Shown here in pieces: positions 44,677 to 54,596 of a stretch of DNA of 64,000 nt. The position numbers and the translations under genes are program-made. Under the pieces are notes generated by a model. The model searched no databases. It was not told the origin of the DNA and saw only the letters and a program-made list of their open reading frames with translations. Positions within the stretch are counted from its first letter, which is position 1. The number at the start of each line of letters is the position of its first letter. Source of the stretch: Thereva unica (Eukaryota; Arthropoda; Insecta; Diptera; Therevidae); contig OX465281.1 of the NCBI GenBank assembly GCA_949987705.1, positions 160,594,393 to 160,658,392 on the forward strand. Direction: 5' to 3'.

Positions 44677-45105
44677 AAAACATTAAAAATGTGAATTAGA
44701 AGTTCGTGGGCGCGGAAATTATTTATTGGGACAGTTTAAAACACACTTATAACAAAAAGAAGTGATATGGATTAGTCAAGATGTATCGTTAATAGCATGA
44801 AATAATTAAACACGTGCATTTACGAACGAATTCAAAGGAATTATACAACTGCCAATTTTTATTTAAAACTCAATAAAGTATTATAATACTTACTTTTTTG
44901 AGTTTTAAATAAAAATTGGCAGTTGTATAATTCCTTTGAATTCGTTCGTAAATGCACGTGTTTAATTATTTCATGCTATTAACGATACATCTTGACTAAT
45001 CCATATCACTTCTTTTTGTTATAAGTGTGTTTTAAACTGTCCCAATAAATAATTTCCGCGCCCACGAACTTCTAATTCACATTTTTAATGTTTTTTTGGT
45101 GGGAT
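44666..45105. mobile_element. Perfect 440-bp palindrome (fold-back MITE)
   Basis: Two arms of about 208 bp are exact inverted copies around a ~20-bp AT-rich loop. The arms begin ATCCCACCAA, which at the left is still LINE coding sequence (V-G-L), so the palindrome includes an inverted copy of about 10 bp of its own target. No coding sequence and no direct target duplication were found. Perfect arm identity implies recent origin or gene-conversion-like repair. Confidence 0.88.
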
Positions 45106-45255
45106 ATCACTCTTTTTTGTTTTAATACATTCTAAAATAAAAGTAAATAATCTTCTGTATAAAGAAATATTATGTATTTAATTGTTCATTATATTTTTTT
45201 ATTTATTTTATAAGTAGGTAATAACAAAATAGCAAAATGCAGGAATTCAAACTAA

Positions 45256-45650
45256 TATTATTGTCTTTGTAAAAAAAAAACATAAGCTCCTTTTGAGTTT
45301 CTCGGCCAAGATTTTTTCTGCACTATGGAATCATTGATCCATAACCAGCTCGATTTTTGTTTCAACATGCTGATGTAATGACCTTGTTCGAGTGTTCCTG
45401 TATGGAATATAGCACTAATCACTTTATAATTTGGACCTCCTATATGCAATTTTGCAGAAGTGACATCTTGATATCGCATTGCTCAATTTTAATAAACTTT
45501 TTATTTTTCAGTTCGAATAATTTCAGTTGTATTATGAGAACAAGTGCTGCCGAAATCATTTCCGATTTACGAATCTTTTGAGTGTACGAACAATTTTTAC
45601 ATTGACCACTCAGGGTTACTCGTTTTCCAAATTCATGATCAATAAGTTGC
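45256..45650 (-). pseudogene. USP-type ubiquitin hydrolase C-terminal fragment
   Basis: On the - strand the frame reads DHEFGKRVTLSGQCKNCSYT (a CxxC as in the USP zinc ribbon), ALVLIIQLKLFELKNKKFIK, and after one frameshift (about 45480) KVISAIFHTGTLEQGHYISM with LWINDS and AYVFFLQRQ-stop. The GHY with following W..ND and final AYV-F match the His/Asn-Asp box of C19 deubiquitinases, where the His is catalytic. The Cys box is missing; the fragment begins where the minisatellite begins. Whether this was captured from a host gene or belongs to a transposon-encoded USP is unknown. Confidence 0.65.
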
Positions 45651-47317
45651 CATGTCGAGGGGGTTGTGAAGATAATGGTAATGCGTCCTCTTGAGGTGGC
45701 CTCGGTGGATCTAACTATTTATTGAGTATACTATATTGCTTATTGTATTCTACTTATCATACCCTTTCATTTGATACCCATGTCGAGGGGGTTGTGAAGA
45801 AAATGGTAATCCGCCCTCTTGAGATGACCGCCATGGATCTAACCAGATATTGAGTATATTATATCGCTTATGGTATTCTACTTATGATACCCTTTCAATT
45901 GATACCTATGTCGAGGTGGTGGTGAAGAAATGGTAGTCCGCCCTCTTGAGACGGCCGCCATGGATATAAAGACATAGCTTTTTGTATTCTACTTATCATA
46001 CCCTTTCGTTTGATACCCATGTCGAGGGGGTTGTGAAGAAAATGGTACTGCGTCCTCTTGAGGTGGCCTCGGTGGATCTAACTTTTTATTGAGTATACTA
46101 TATTGCTTATTGCATTCTACTTATCATACCCTTTCATTTGATACCCATGTCGAGGGGGTTGTGAAGAAAATGGTAATCCGCCCTCTTGAGATGACCGCCA
46201 TGGATCTAACCAGATATTGAGTATATTATATCGCTTATGGTATTCTACTTATGATACCCTTTCAATTTATACCTATGTCGAGGTGGTGGTGAAGAAATGG
46301 TAGTCCGCCCTCTTGAGACGGCCGCCATGGATATAAAGACATAGCTTATTGTATTCTACTTATCATACCCTTTCGTTTGATACCCATGTCGAGGGGGTTG
46401 TGAAGAAAATGGTAATGCGTCCTCTTGAGGTGGCCTCGGTGGATCTAACTTTTTATTGAGTATACTATATCGCTTCTTGTATTCTACTTATCATACCCTT
46501 TCATTTGATACCCATGCCGAGGGGGTTGTGAAGAAAATGGTAACCCGCCCTCTTGAGATGACCGCCATGGATCTAACCAGATATTGAGTATATTATATCG
46601 CTTATGGTATTCTACTTATGATACCCTTTCAATTGATACCTATGTCGAGGTGGTGGTGAAGAAATGGTAGTCCGCCCTCTTGAGACGGCCGCCATGGATA
46701 TAAAGACATAGATTTTTGTATTCTACTTATCATACCCTTTCGTTTGATACCCATGTCGAGGGGGTTGTGAAGAAAATGGTACTGCGTCCTCTTGAGGTGG
46801 CCTCGGTGGATCTAACTTTTTATTGAGTATACTATATTGCTTATTGCATTCTACTTATCATACCCTTTCATTTGATACCCATGTCGAGGGGGTTGTGAAG
46901 AAAATGGTAATCCGCCCTCTTGAGATGACCGCCATGGATCTAACCAGATATTGAGTATATTATATCGCTTATGGTATTCTACTTATGATACCCTTTCAAT
47001 TTATACCTATGTCGAGGTGGTGGTGAAGAAATGGTAGTCCGCCCTCTTGAGACGGCCGCCATGGATATAAAGACATAGCTTATTGTATTCTACTTATCAT
47101 ACCCTTTCGTTTGATACCCATGTCGAGGGGGTTGTGAAGAAAATGGTAATGCGTCCTCTTGAGGTGGCCTCGGTGGATCTAACTTTTTATTGAGTATACT
47201 ATATCGCTTCTTGTATTCTACTTATCATACCCTTTCATTTGATACCCATGTCGAGGGGGTTGTGAAGAAAATGGTAATCCGCCCTCTTGAGACGCGTACC
47301 ATGCGTACACTTTTTGT
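45651..47317 (-). repeat. Minisatellite with 367-bp higher-order repeat
   Basis: The landmark catgtcgaggg occurs at 45651, 46018, 46385, 46752 and 47119, exactly 367 bp apart. Each unit has three monomers (128, 128 and 111 bp), distinguished by ...gtggcctcggtgg, ...atgaccgccatgg and ...acggccgccatgg. Monomers are reverse-complement relatives of the Helitron minisatellite at 12080-13230. Probably the body of an inverted Helitron whose ends were not found. Confidence 0.92.
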
Positions 47318-47940
47318 TTATCATCGAAATGATAGGAAATGCTATTTGACATCAACAGTGCTGGATTTGACTAACTTGTAACGAATATGTCATATTTTTA
47401 GAAATAAATTGCGATTACGATCTCGGCATTCAGTATTTCAAAATTTTACTGTACATTTGTACTGTGAACTACATGTTTTTTATAGTACCTAACGCAATCT
47501 GATACCATAGTTGCGACTAACCACTTTAAATGAATACATTTTGTTAATCATCTAATGCCATCTAGCATCAACAGTTCGAGTAAACACTTTTCGACTAACT
47601 AGTAGCACCATCTCATTTATTGAGCAATTGAAATAACTTAGAGCGCCATCTGACAGAATAATTTTGAGTACCCACTTTTTTAGACTGAAGGAGAAGAAAA
47701 AAGTTCGATTCGAAATGTAAAAAATGTAAAAATAAAGAAAACGAAGAATGATAGGAAAAAAAACTCATGGAATAATAAATTATTTATATTTTGGTTATCG
47801 GTTACAAATGAAAAATTACTTATATTGCTTATAAAAAGGTGATAAATCGCATAATTTTATAAAAAAAACACCTTGTTTTCTATGTTTAGGCGTAAATAAG
47901 GCATTAGCTGTTTGCCCTTACGAACTCGGCAAACTACCGC
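47318..47940. other. Unassigned interval with diverged GCCATCT repeats
   Basis: Loosely repeated segments contain tgctatttgacatcaacagt, tgccatctagcatcaacagt, gcaccatctc and gcgccatctgaca. No coding potential was recognised. The right edge abuts LINE coding sequence at about 47941. Confidence 0.5.
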
Positions 47941-48876
47941 TTGCCTTGATATAGCAGTTTGACAACTATGGGATTTGCGGAAGCCGGATTGGAATTTAGA
48001 AAGGAAATTATTAGAATCAAGATATCGCAAGACTTGAGTAGATACAATTTTTTCAAAAACTTTAGCGAGAAAGGGTAGAATACTAATAGGGCGAAAGTCT
48101 GACAAATTAACGGGGGAGGACTTTTTAGGAATGGGAGTAACTATTGCTTTTTTCCAGACTAATGGTACTTGGGAGGTTGTCAGGCAATAGTTAACAATAT
48201 GCGTGATGACATCAACGATTAAAGGGGAAAGAATCTTAAGAAAGCGAGGAGAAATACCATCATAACCAACGCTATTGGACGAAATGGAATGCAGTATGCC
48301 GAGTACTTCAAGCGAGTCAACACAATAGAAATTAAAGCCGTCAGATAATAGAGAGTAGGAAGAAGGAGAATCGGAAGAGGAAGACAGTGGGAAATTGGAA
48401 GGAGATTGAACAAAAGATGCATTGAGTGAGTTTACATCAACATCAAATGAGTTAAGCTCAGAGGTATGAATGCCTAGAGACCGAAGATTAGACCAAAGAC
48501 ATTTAGGGGACAGAGTAGGATCAAGCTTACGTGAGTAAAATTCACGCTTGGCCGATTTGACTTTGCTATTGATTAAGTTTCGAAGATTTTTGTACTCACT
48601 GAGGTAGCTCGGGATCCTAGTACTGCGATAGCGTCTGTACAAGAACTCACGCTCAACAATCAATTTGCGGATTTCATAAGAAAACCAGGGACAACTTGGA
48701 GATTTACAACGTCTTCTAGTGACTATAGGGACACATTGATTAAACAGGGATTGGATGAAAGAATTCAAGAGTTCAACCTTAGTATCAACACAGGTGGAAT
48801 TGAAGATATCAGCCCAAGGTAAAGACGAAGTAAATTCAGAAAGGCGAGCAAAATTGATGTTATTGAAATCCCGGTA
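47941..48876 (-). pseudogene. Jockey-type RT, first half
   Basis: From RDFNNINFARLSEFTSSLPW at the junction with the inserted LINE, through WFSYEIRKLIVEREFLYRR, SNSVGYDGISPRFLKILSPL, VPLVWKKAIVTPIPKKSSPV and NLSDFRPISILPFLAKVFEK to FQSGFRKSHSCQTA (fingers domain). It then runs into unrelated inserted sequence. No stop in the piece. Confidence 0.88.
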
Positions 48877-51800
48877 TTTTTTTTTTTTTTTTTTTTATGT
48901 GAAAGTCTAAGCTCAGGTGTCACCCTTTGTACTACCAGTCCGTCATGTCGTACACGTCAACGTCGGGTGTCTGGTAGTAAGCTTAGCTCGAAGGATAGAG
49001 AAAGAATAAAAAGATTAAAGGGAGTCTGGGGGATACATGAGGAGGTGGAGATGAACCTTGCGTTTAAACTCTTGGGTGTTATATGAGTTTGGGAAAACTG
49101 ACTGTGGAAGGTTGTTTACAGTCGAGTTGTTCTCGAAAAGAACGAATTACTAAACTGGTGTGTGCGCGAAAATAAGGGCTGTAGATAGTGAGGATGAGCC
49201 GAATGGGCAAGTCTTGTGTTGCGGGAAAAACATCGCCGTGAAGGCAGGAGATTATATATTTCGGTGGAACAGTCGTTATGGTAGATGCGGTAGAATTTTA
49301 CCAGGGCTGCTACATTCCTGCGGTGACTTAGTGAGTCAATTTTGGAGCAAATGGCGTCGTCGCCAATGAGTTGGAGAGCGCGGTTCTGCACCTTGTCCAG
49401 CCACGCTAAGGTGGTACTCGGTGCCCCTGCCCAGAGGTATGAGTTGAATTCGAGGCGGGGCCGAATGTAGGATTTGTATATTATAGCCCTGGCCGACGGC
49501 GGAAGGAGGAATTTGCATCTTTTAAGGAATCCCAAGCATTGAGATGCTTGTTTAGCGATTTGGAATATGTGATTACTCCATCGCAGATCTTCAGTTAAAG
49601 TTATGCCCAGGATATTGAGGGATGGTTCAGCCATCAGTTCTAGACTGTCCACTTTAATGGGAGGGATTGGGGAGCGCGTTTTCATAGAGAAGAGACAGTA
49701 TTTTGTTTTCTGAGCGTTGAATTCAACTTGATTCATGAGGCCCCAATCAAGAATCAATCTTATGTCCCTGTTGATTGAAGTGGACATAAGTTCACGATCA
49801 AGCAGACAAGGTCTGGCCCGTGCTTGTCTTGCTTTATCAAAGCTATACGAGTAACGCAAAGTACTGTCATCAGCGAAGCTGTGAAGGGAGTTGGATGGAA
49901 TTGAGAGCAGGTCATTTATAAAAACTAGGAAGAGAGCTGGTGATAGAATAGAGCCCTGGGGAACACCTGCAGAGATGGAGTGGGGATTAGATTCAACGCC
50001 GTCCAATACTACCTTGATTGAGCGGTCGGAAAGGAAACTCTCAATCCAATTCTTTAGAAGAAGGTCAATGCCAATAGCATGGAGTTTACTCAATAGAGCG
50101 GGATGCCATACTCTATCAAAGGCCTTGGAGATATCGAGAGCTACCAGGCCGGATTCACCAAAGCGATGAATGTTTTGGTAGAGGTGTTCAGTTAGGCATA
50201 CAAGGAGGTCGCCAGTAGATCTTTTCGATCTAAAGCCGTACTGCTTGTCATCCAATATTTGGTTGCGTTCAAGATATTCCATAAGCCTTCTGTTTATTAA
50301 TGTCTCCATGGTTTTGGAGAGGATAGAAGTGATTGCTATTGGGCGGTAGTTAGAGGGGTCGCTGGAATCACCTTTTTTCGGTATAGGCTGAACATGAGCC
50401 AGTTTCCAGGAGTCAGGGAAAACTCCGGAGAAGTAAGAAAGGGCGAAGAGTTTGCGCAGAGGTTTAGCCAAAGGTGAAGCGCATTTTTTAAGAACCATAG
50501 GGGGAATTTTATCAGGGCCAGTGGATTTATTGGGATCGAGCTCCTTGAGACACTTGAACACTTCACGAGTTCTGAAGAAAACTCTGCCCATTGAGTGAGC
50601 AGAACTCTCTACAATGGGGGGTTGCACGGCAGTATCAGGCAAGGAAGAATTGGAGGCAAACAGAGATGCGAGTAAGTCAGCCTTGGATTTGCTTTCTGTT
50701 AATACCTTCCCATCGTGAATGAAGGGAGGAGACGACGATGAGTTAAAATTTTTCCTGATGGAGGTTACCAAGGACCAGAAGTTTTTACTGCCAGCAGAGG
50801 TGTTAATGAGTTTGTTTCTTAACCTGTCATCGAAGGAGGCTTTGGTTTGCTTGATGGTGGTTTTGCAGACATTTCTCAACCTGATGTACTCACGTCGGGA
50901 TGAATCGCTCAGGGAATGCCTGAACTCTCTATAGGCGGTTTCTTTGGCTTTAATCGCGTTCATACATTCTTGATTAAACCATCCATGCGGCCTTGGCTTA
51001 ATGGATTTGGTAGAATGGGGAATGAATAAACGCATTCCTGCCAATATGATTTTTGAGATGCAGAGAGCGGAAAAGTTGGCGTCGCGATTCACAAAACACA
51101 GGTCCCAGTCAGCGGCTTGGAAGAAGCGAATAAGCCCCAACCAATTGGCTTTCCCATAATGCCACACAGTTCTTCTAGGAGCTGGTATGGTTGAGACGGA
51201 TGATTGGTATGGGAAGCTTGCGCTGACCAGGCAGTGGTCTGAGCTGCCCAGAGGTGAATGAACTTCGACGGAGTACCGCGTAGGGTGGGAGGTGAGAAAA
51301 AGATCAAGGAGATGGGCCCCTTGATCTGCAGCGTCAGGAACTCGTGTTGGGCACTTAACCAATTGGTGAAGATTATTAGTCTCTGCAAAGAGCTCGGCAT
51401 CCCGGCCAGAAACACTGGTGCCATTTGAATAATTCAGCCAATTTGTGTTGTGAACGTTGAAATCACCCGCAACAATGATTTCGCACTCCGGGTATAAGGA
51501 TAAGAATTCGGAGATACGTTCAGAGATAGCGTCAAAAGCTAAGGAAGAGGCTTCATTATTTATATTAGGGCTCCTGTATAGAAAACAGAAGAAAATGACG
51601 TGCTTATGAAGTAAAATTTTGAGGCCGAGGTGGTTAAAGTCAGGCGATGTACTGTTGTACACCTTCTGAAAAGCTACGTCTTTCCTAATATATATGGCAA
51701 CTCCCCTATGGGGGGAGAGATTATGCACTAATGAGTACCCGGAAACCTGGTAATGATCTAGGACATCATTAGGTAAGATTTGGGTCTCACTTAGCGCGAA

Positions 51801-52388
51801 GATATGGGGTGAATTGGATAAAAGATGGCACGACACAGAGTCGAAATTCGTTTGAAGCCCACGGATGTTGGCGAAGGCGATAGAAAATCGCTGCTTCCCA
51901 AACGCAAGGTTACAGTCCTCATTTGAGGTCGGCGAAGCCGGCGTCGCAGTCATCGGGGCAAACGGAATACGCCTTGCTGGAGTGTTATGCCTCCTAAAGC
52001 AAGGAGAATTCCATCAGCAACCGATAGTGGCTACGACGCCGACGAGGCCGAGAGCGGGGTGTGGGGAAAGAGTAGAGGAAAAAAAAGCCTACTTGTGCAG
52101 TCTGTCCGTCTATATCACTGTTATTGTTGTTGGAATCGCTTTCACTGTTGATGACTGAGAACTAATTTGCACTTTGCTTTGCACACACTTTGAATACGGA
52201 AAAAAGTTTTGTTTTTGAATTTTTATTTGAACGGGTTATTGATTATTAATATTTTAATTTATTTATTTGTTTATTATTTAATTTAATTTTTTTTGGTCAG
52301 TTATATTGTAGAGGTTTTAATAAATTCGAGGTTCAGTGGGCTGACGGCAGCACGCCCGCACACCGAGCTGGTTCAGCCGAGACTCCAG
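48877..52388 (-). mobile_element. Second non-LTR LINE (Jockey/I group) inserted in the first
   Basis: The 3' end is a 20-nt poly(A) on the - strand (48880-48897). A single large ORF covers EN and RT. Upstream of it is a ~430-bp AT-rich region (51954-52388) without a clear ORF1, so the element may be 5' truncated. No target duplication was resolved. Confidence 0.82.
49116..51953 (-). CDS. LINE ORF2: endonuclease and reverse transcriptase (945 aa)
   Basis: EN motifs: IAFANIRGLQTNFDSV, FALSETQILPNDV, IVAGDFNVHNTNW, HLLDLFLTS and GSSDHCLVSASF. RT motifs: LDPNKSTGPDKIPPMVLKKC, AHVQPIPKKGDSSDPSNYRP, LVALDISKAFDRVWHPALL, SAGVPQGSILSPALFLVFI and SFADDSTLRY (FADD instead of the usual YADD), followed by LNILGITLTEDLRWSNHI. 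It ends early through a frameshift at 49116: about 35 more residues (NNLPQSVFPNSYNTQEFKR...) follow in another frame. Otherwise open for 2.8 kb. Confidence 0.9.
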   Translation of the reverse strand: MTATPASPTSNEDCNLAFGKQRFSIAFANIRGLQTNFDSVSCHLLSNSPHIFALSETQILPNDVLDHYQVSGYSLVHNLSPHRGVAIYIRKDVAFQKVYNSTSPDFNHLGLKILLHKHVIFFCFLYRSPNINNEASSLAFDAISERISEFLSLYPECEIIVAGDFNVHNTNWLNYSNGTSVSGRDAELFAETNNLHQLVKCPTRVPDAADQGAHLLDLFLTSHPTRYSVEVHSPLGSSDHCLVSASFPYQSSVSTIPAPRRTVWHYGKANWLGLIRFFQAADWDLCFVNRDANFSALCISKIILAGMRLFIPHSTKSIKPRPHGWFNQECMNAIKAKETAYREFRHSLSDSSRREYIRLRNVCKTTIKQTKASFDDRLRNKLINTSAGSKNFWSLVTSIRKNFNSSSSPPFIHDGKVLTESKSKADLLASLFASNSSLPDTAVQPPIVESSAHSMGRVFFRTREVFKCLKELDPNKSTGPDKIPPMVLKKCASPLAKPLRKLFALSYFSGVFPDSWKLAHVQPIPKKGDSSDPSNYRPIAITSILSKTMETLINRRLMEYLERNQILDDKQYGFRSKRSTGDLLVCLTEHLYQNIHRFGESGLVALDISKAFDRVWHPALLSKLHAIGIDLLLKNWIESFLSDRSIKVVLDGVESNPHSISAGVPQGSILSPALFLVFINDLLSIPSNSLHSFADDSTLRYSYSFDKARQARARPCLLDRELMSTSINRDIRLILDWGLMNQVEFNAQKTKYCLFSMKTRSPIPPIKVDSLELMAEPSLNILGITLTEDLRWSNHIFQIAKQASQCLGFLKRCKFLLPPSARAIIYKSYIRPRLEFNSYLWAGAPSTTLAWLDKVQNRALQLIGDDAICSKIDSLSHRRNVAALVKFYRIYHNDCSTEIYNLLPSRRCFSRNTRLAHSAHPHYLQPLFSRTHQFSNSFFSRTTRL

Positions 52389-53142
52389 AAAGAAGAAAGT
52401 TAGGTAAGGAGGGAGGGTGAAAGGTAAAATGAAGGGAGAGGAAGAGAATATCGTGATCAAGATAGCTAGGAGGAGAGATTTGGTTATGTTTTAATACTAA
52501 ATTGGTGGATGTAGCAGTGATAACATCAAGGAGCGATGGATTATGGCAGTTCAAAAATGTGGGCAGTTGATTTAGAATACTAAGGTCCAATGACCCCAAA
52601 AAGTATTTGAGTGTGTTTGCTCGTTCATTGGCCTTTAGCAAATCAACATTAAAATCGCCAGCAGCAATTATGTTATCATAATGACGGGAGAGACTAGACA
52701 CGAGATCGAAGAAGTGAGTAGCAACATCAGGTGTAAATACATTAGGTGGGCAGTAAACACTGACAATAACACATTTGTCATATGGTGATTTTATTTCCAC
52801 TGCAATAAATTCAAAATGTGAGCCAATGGACTGGCCTACTATCTTTGAGGAGAGAGAGGAGGTGACATATATTGCAACACCACCTCCAGTACGACCCACA
52901 CGATCATTCCGATGCATGCAAAAAGCAGGCAAGGAAACAAAGGACGTAGGGATTTCCGGTTTCAGCCACGTCTCATTGACTACAATGGCATGCAGTTTTG
53001 TGTTTTCAAACATGAACCTCAGTTCATCCATTTTATTTCTCAGACTTCTTGCATTCATGGTACATATATTCAGCCCTGAGGAGGAAGAGCAGAGGATATT
53101 CAGTAGCCTTCCTTCACCGTGCACTCTATCAGAGAAATTCAT
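52389..53142 (-). pseudogene. Jockey-type endonuclease, first part of ORF2
   Basis: Starts MNFSDRVHGEGRLLNILCSS. EN motifs are ICTMNARSLRNKMDEL, AIVVNETWLKPEI, RTGGGVAIYV, IIAAGDFNVDLLKANE and SYLDHDILFLSL. It continues to FLLS at the junction with the inserted LINE, then resumes at 48876. Together with ORF1 this forms the 5' half of the split LINE. Confidence 0.87.
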
Positions 53143-53539
53143 CGTTATATAATGAGCAACCGAGCCACATAAACAGAATCACACACGCAGAAATAATATA
53201 AAGAGAAGTGTGAAGAATTGAAAGAAGAGAGAAAGATAGAAGAAGAAGATAAGACGAAATTCTTAAGGCTAACATAACATAAAAAATATAAAAACGAAAA
53301 TATAAATAAGTATATAAAAAATTAAAAAAAGAAAAAAAAACAGAATAAAAGAAAAAGTTAAAACAAAATCAAATTATAAATATATAAAAAAAAAAAAAAA
53401 AAAGAAAGAAAAAGAAATGAATAACAAATTCGAAAAAAAAGCAGTAAAGAAAATAAATAATCAAAAAAAAAAGAATCAATTCTACTCTACTGTGTACGCT
53501 CAGCTCCACGATGACAGCAGGCAGTATTCCATGGAGAAT
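53143..53539 (-). other. ORF1-ORF2 spacer of the split LINE, A-rich on +
   Basis: Simple A/AG-rich sequence on the + strand with no coding content; it lies between ORF1 and ORF2 of the same element. Confidence 0.6.
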
Positions 53540-54416
53540 TTAAGGACATGGCGAAGCGCCGGCAATATCATTTAAATCCAGGGCAGAGGTTATTCGGCGT
53601 GGCTGCTGGTTCCGATCTTGCTGGACATAAACATGTCCCCGCCTGGTAAAAACAGAAGTAATGACATTCCTCTTTAAAAGTTTACGTGCCGTTTGGTATA
53701 TATCATTGTTTTTGGACGTCAGACTTTCTGTCACTCGAACAAGACTATCAGAGGCGAATCCTAAGTTGAGTTTCTTCAACGTTAGTGTTCGATGCTGACG
53801 GCTTTTTCTCAAAAATTCCAGCTGTTCGTTGGCAGACGGGAATTTAACCACAAGTAATGAGCTTACTGCTTTCCTGCCTGTCCCAGACTGCAACGGGGTA
53901 CCATTTCGCTGTTGTGGACGGAAAGCATGTACATACGGCGAAAGATCATGGCCTATAGCGGAGGCAACAGCACTCAGAATCTGCTTGGGATTTTCGCCAT
54001 CGAACGAGGGGATACCCCGCACGACTAAGTCTTGGAGTCTAGACAGGCGACGAAAATCCTCCAGTTCGTTCGAGACTGTGGCTAGGTCATGTTGCACAGT
54101 CTCGACCTCATCTCGCAGTTTAACAAGTTGATTATTAACAGTACTGCAAACCTCATCCATTTGCGTAGACAGGCGAGACTCAAACTGCTTGATTTTCTCT
54201 TCAAAAGCGGCAAACTGCTCATCAAGCCGGCGATTGAAGCTTGACTCAAACAGTTTGATTTTCTCTTCGAAGACAGCAAACTGCTCATCAAGCAGGCGAT
54301 TCAAGCTTGACATCAGCCTTTTTTCTAGTAGCTCAAAACTATGTAGTATTGGTCCTAACAGGATTGCTGTCAGCAATTCCTCTAGACGCGGATCGAGTCT
54401 GATGTGATTTCGACAT
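53540..54416 (-). pseudogene. Jockey-type ORF1 (nucleic-acid-binding chaperone)
   Basis: A coiled-coil N-terminal region with two near-identical heptad-rich repeats (NRLLDEQFAVFEEKIKLFES and NRRLDEQFAAFEEKIKQFES) is followed by LQDLVVRGIPSFDGENPKQI, SLLVVKFPSANEQLEFLRKS and VFTRRGHVYVQQD. This looks like an L1-type trimer-plus-RRM layout rather than a Cys-knuckle gag. The likely start is ATG 54416, but a one-base indel lies between it and the main frame (from 54376). Confidence 0.72.
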
Positions 54417-54596
54417 TTTATATAAAAATATTTTAGAGAATACCGGAGCGCACTAACACAATATATTCACGGCGATTTAAAATCGAGAAAGCAATTACAA
54501 ACAAATTTAAATTGGAAATAAACTTAAATTGGAAATAAATAAACGCTGGAAAATGGAGCTACGCAAAACACGACTAAGTTTAATGCATGCTAGAAT

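Larger units (their letters stand above)
43225..54580 (-). mobile_element. Jockey-type LINE, split twice by later insertions
   Basis: On the - strand the order is 5' UTR (about 54580-54417), ORF1 (54416-53540), a T-rich spacer (53539-53143), EN (53142-52389), [insert 52388-48877], RT first half (48876-47941), [insert 47940-44677], RT second half (44676-43518), and a U-rich 3' UTR. The 3' end near 43240 shares atcttttagagtac with the copy at 19297-20550. Both breaks fall inside coding sequence, and the protein reads on across each. It inserted in the large DNA transposon near 43222/54590. Edges are approximate. Confidence 0.8.

Noticed and set aside
45651..47317. CRISPR-like array
   Set aside because: Repeats are long, spacer-free, related to a Helitron minisatellite and in a eukaryotic context.
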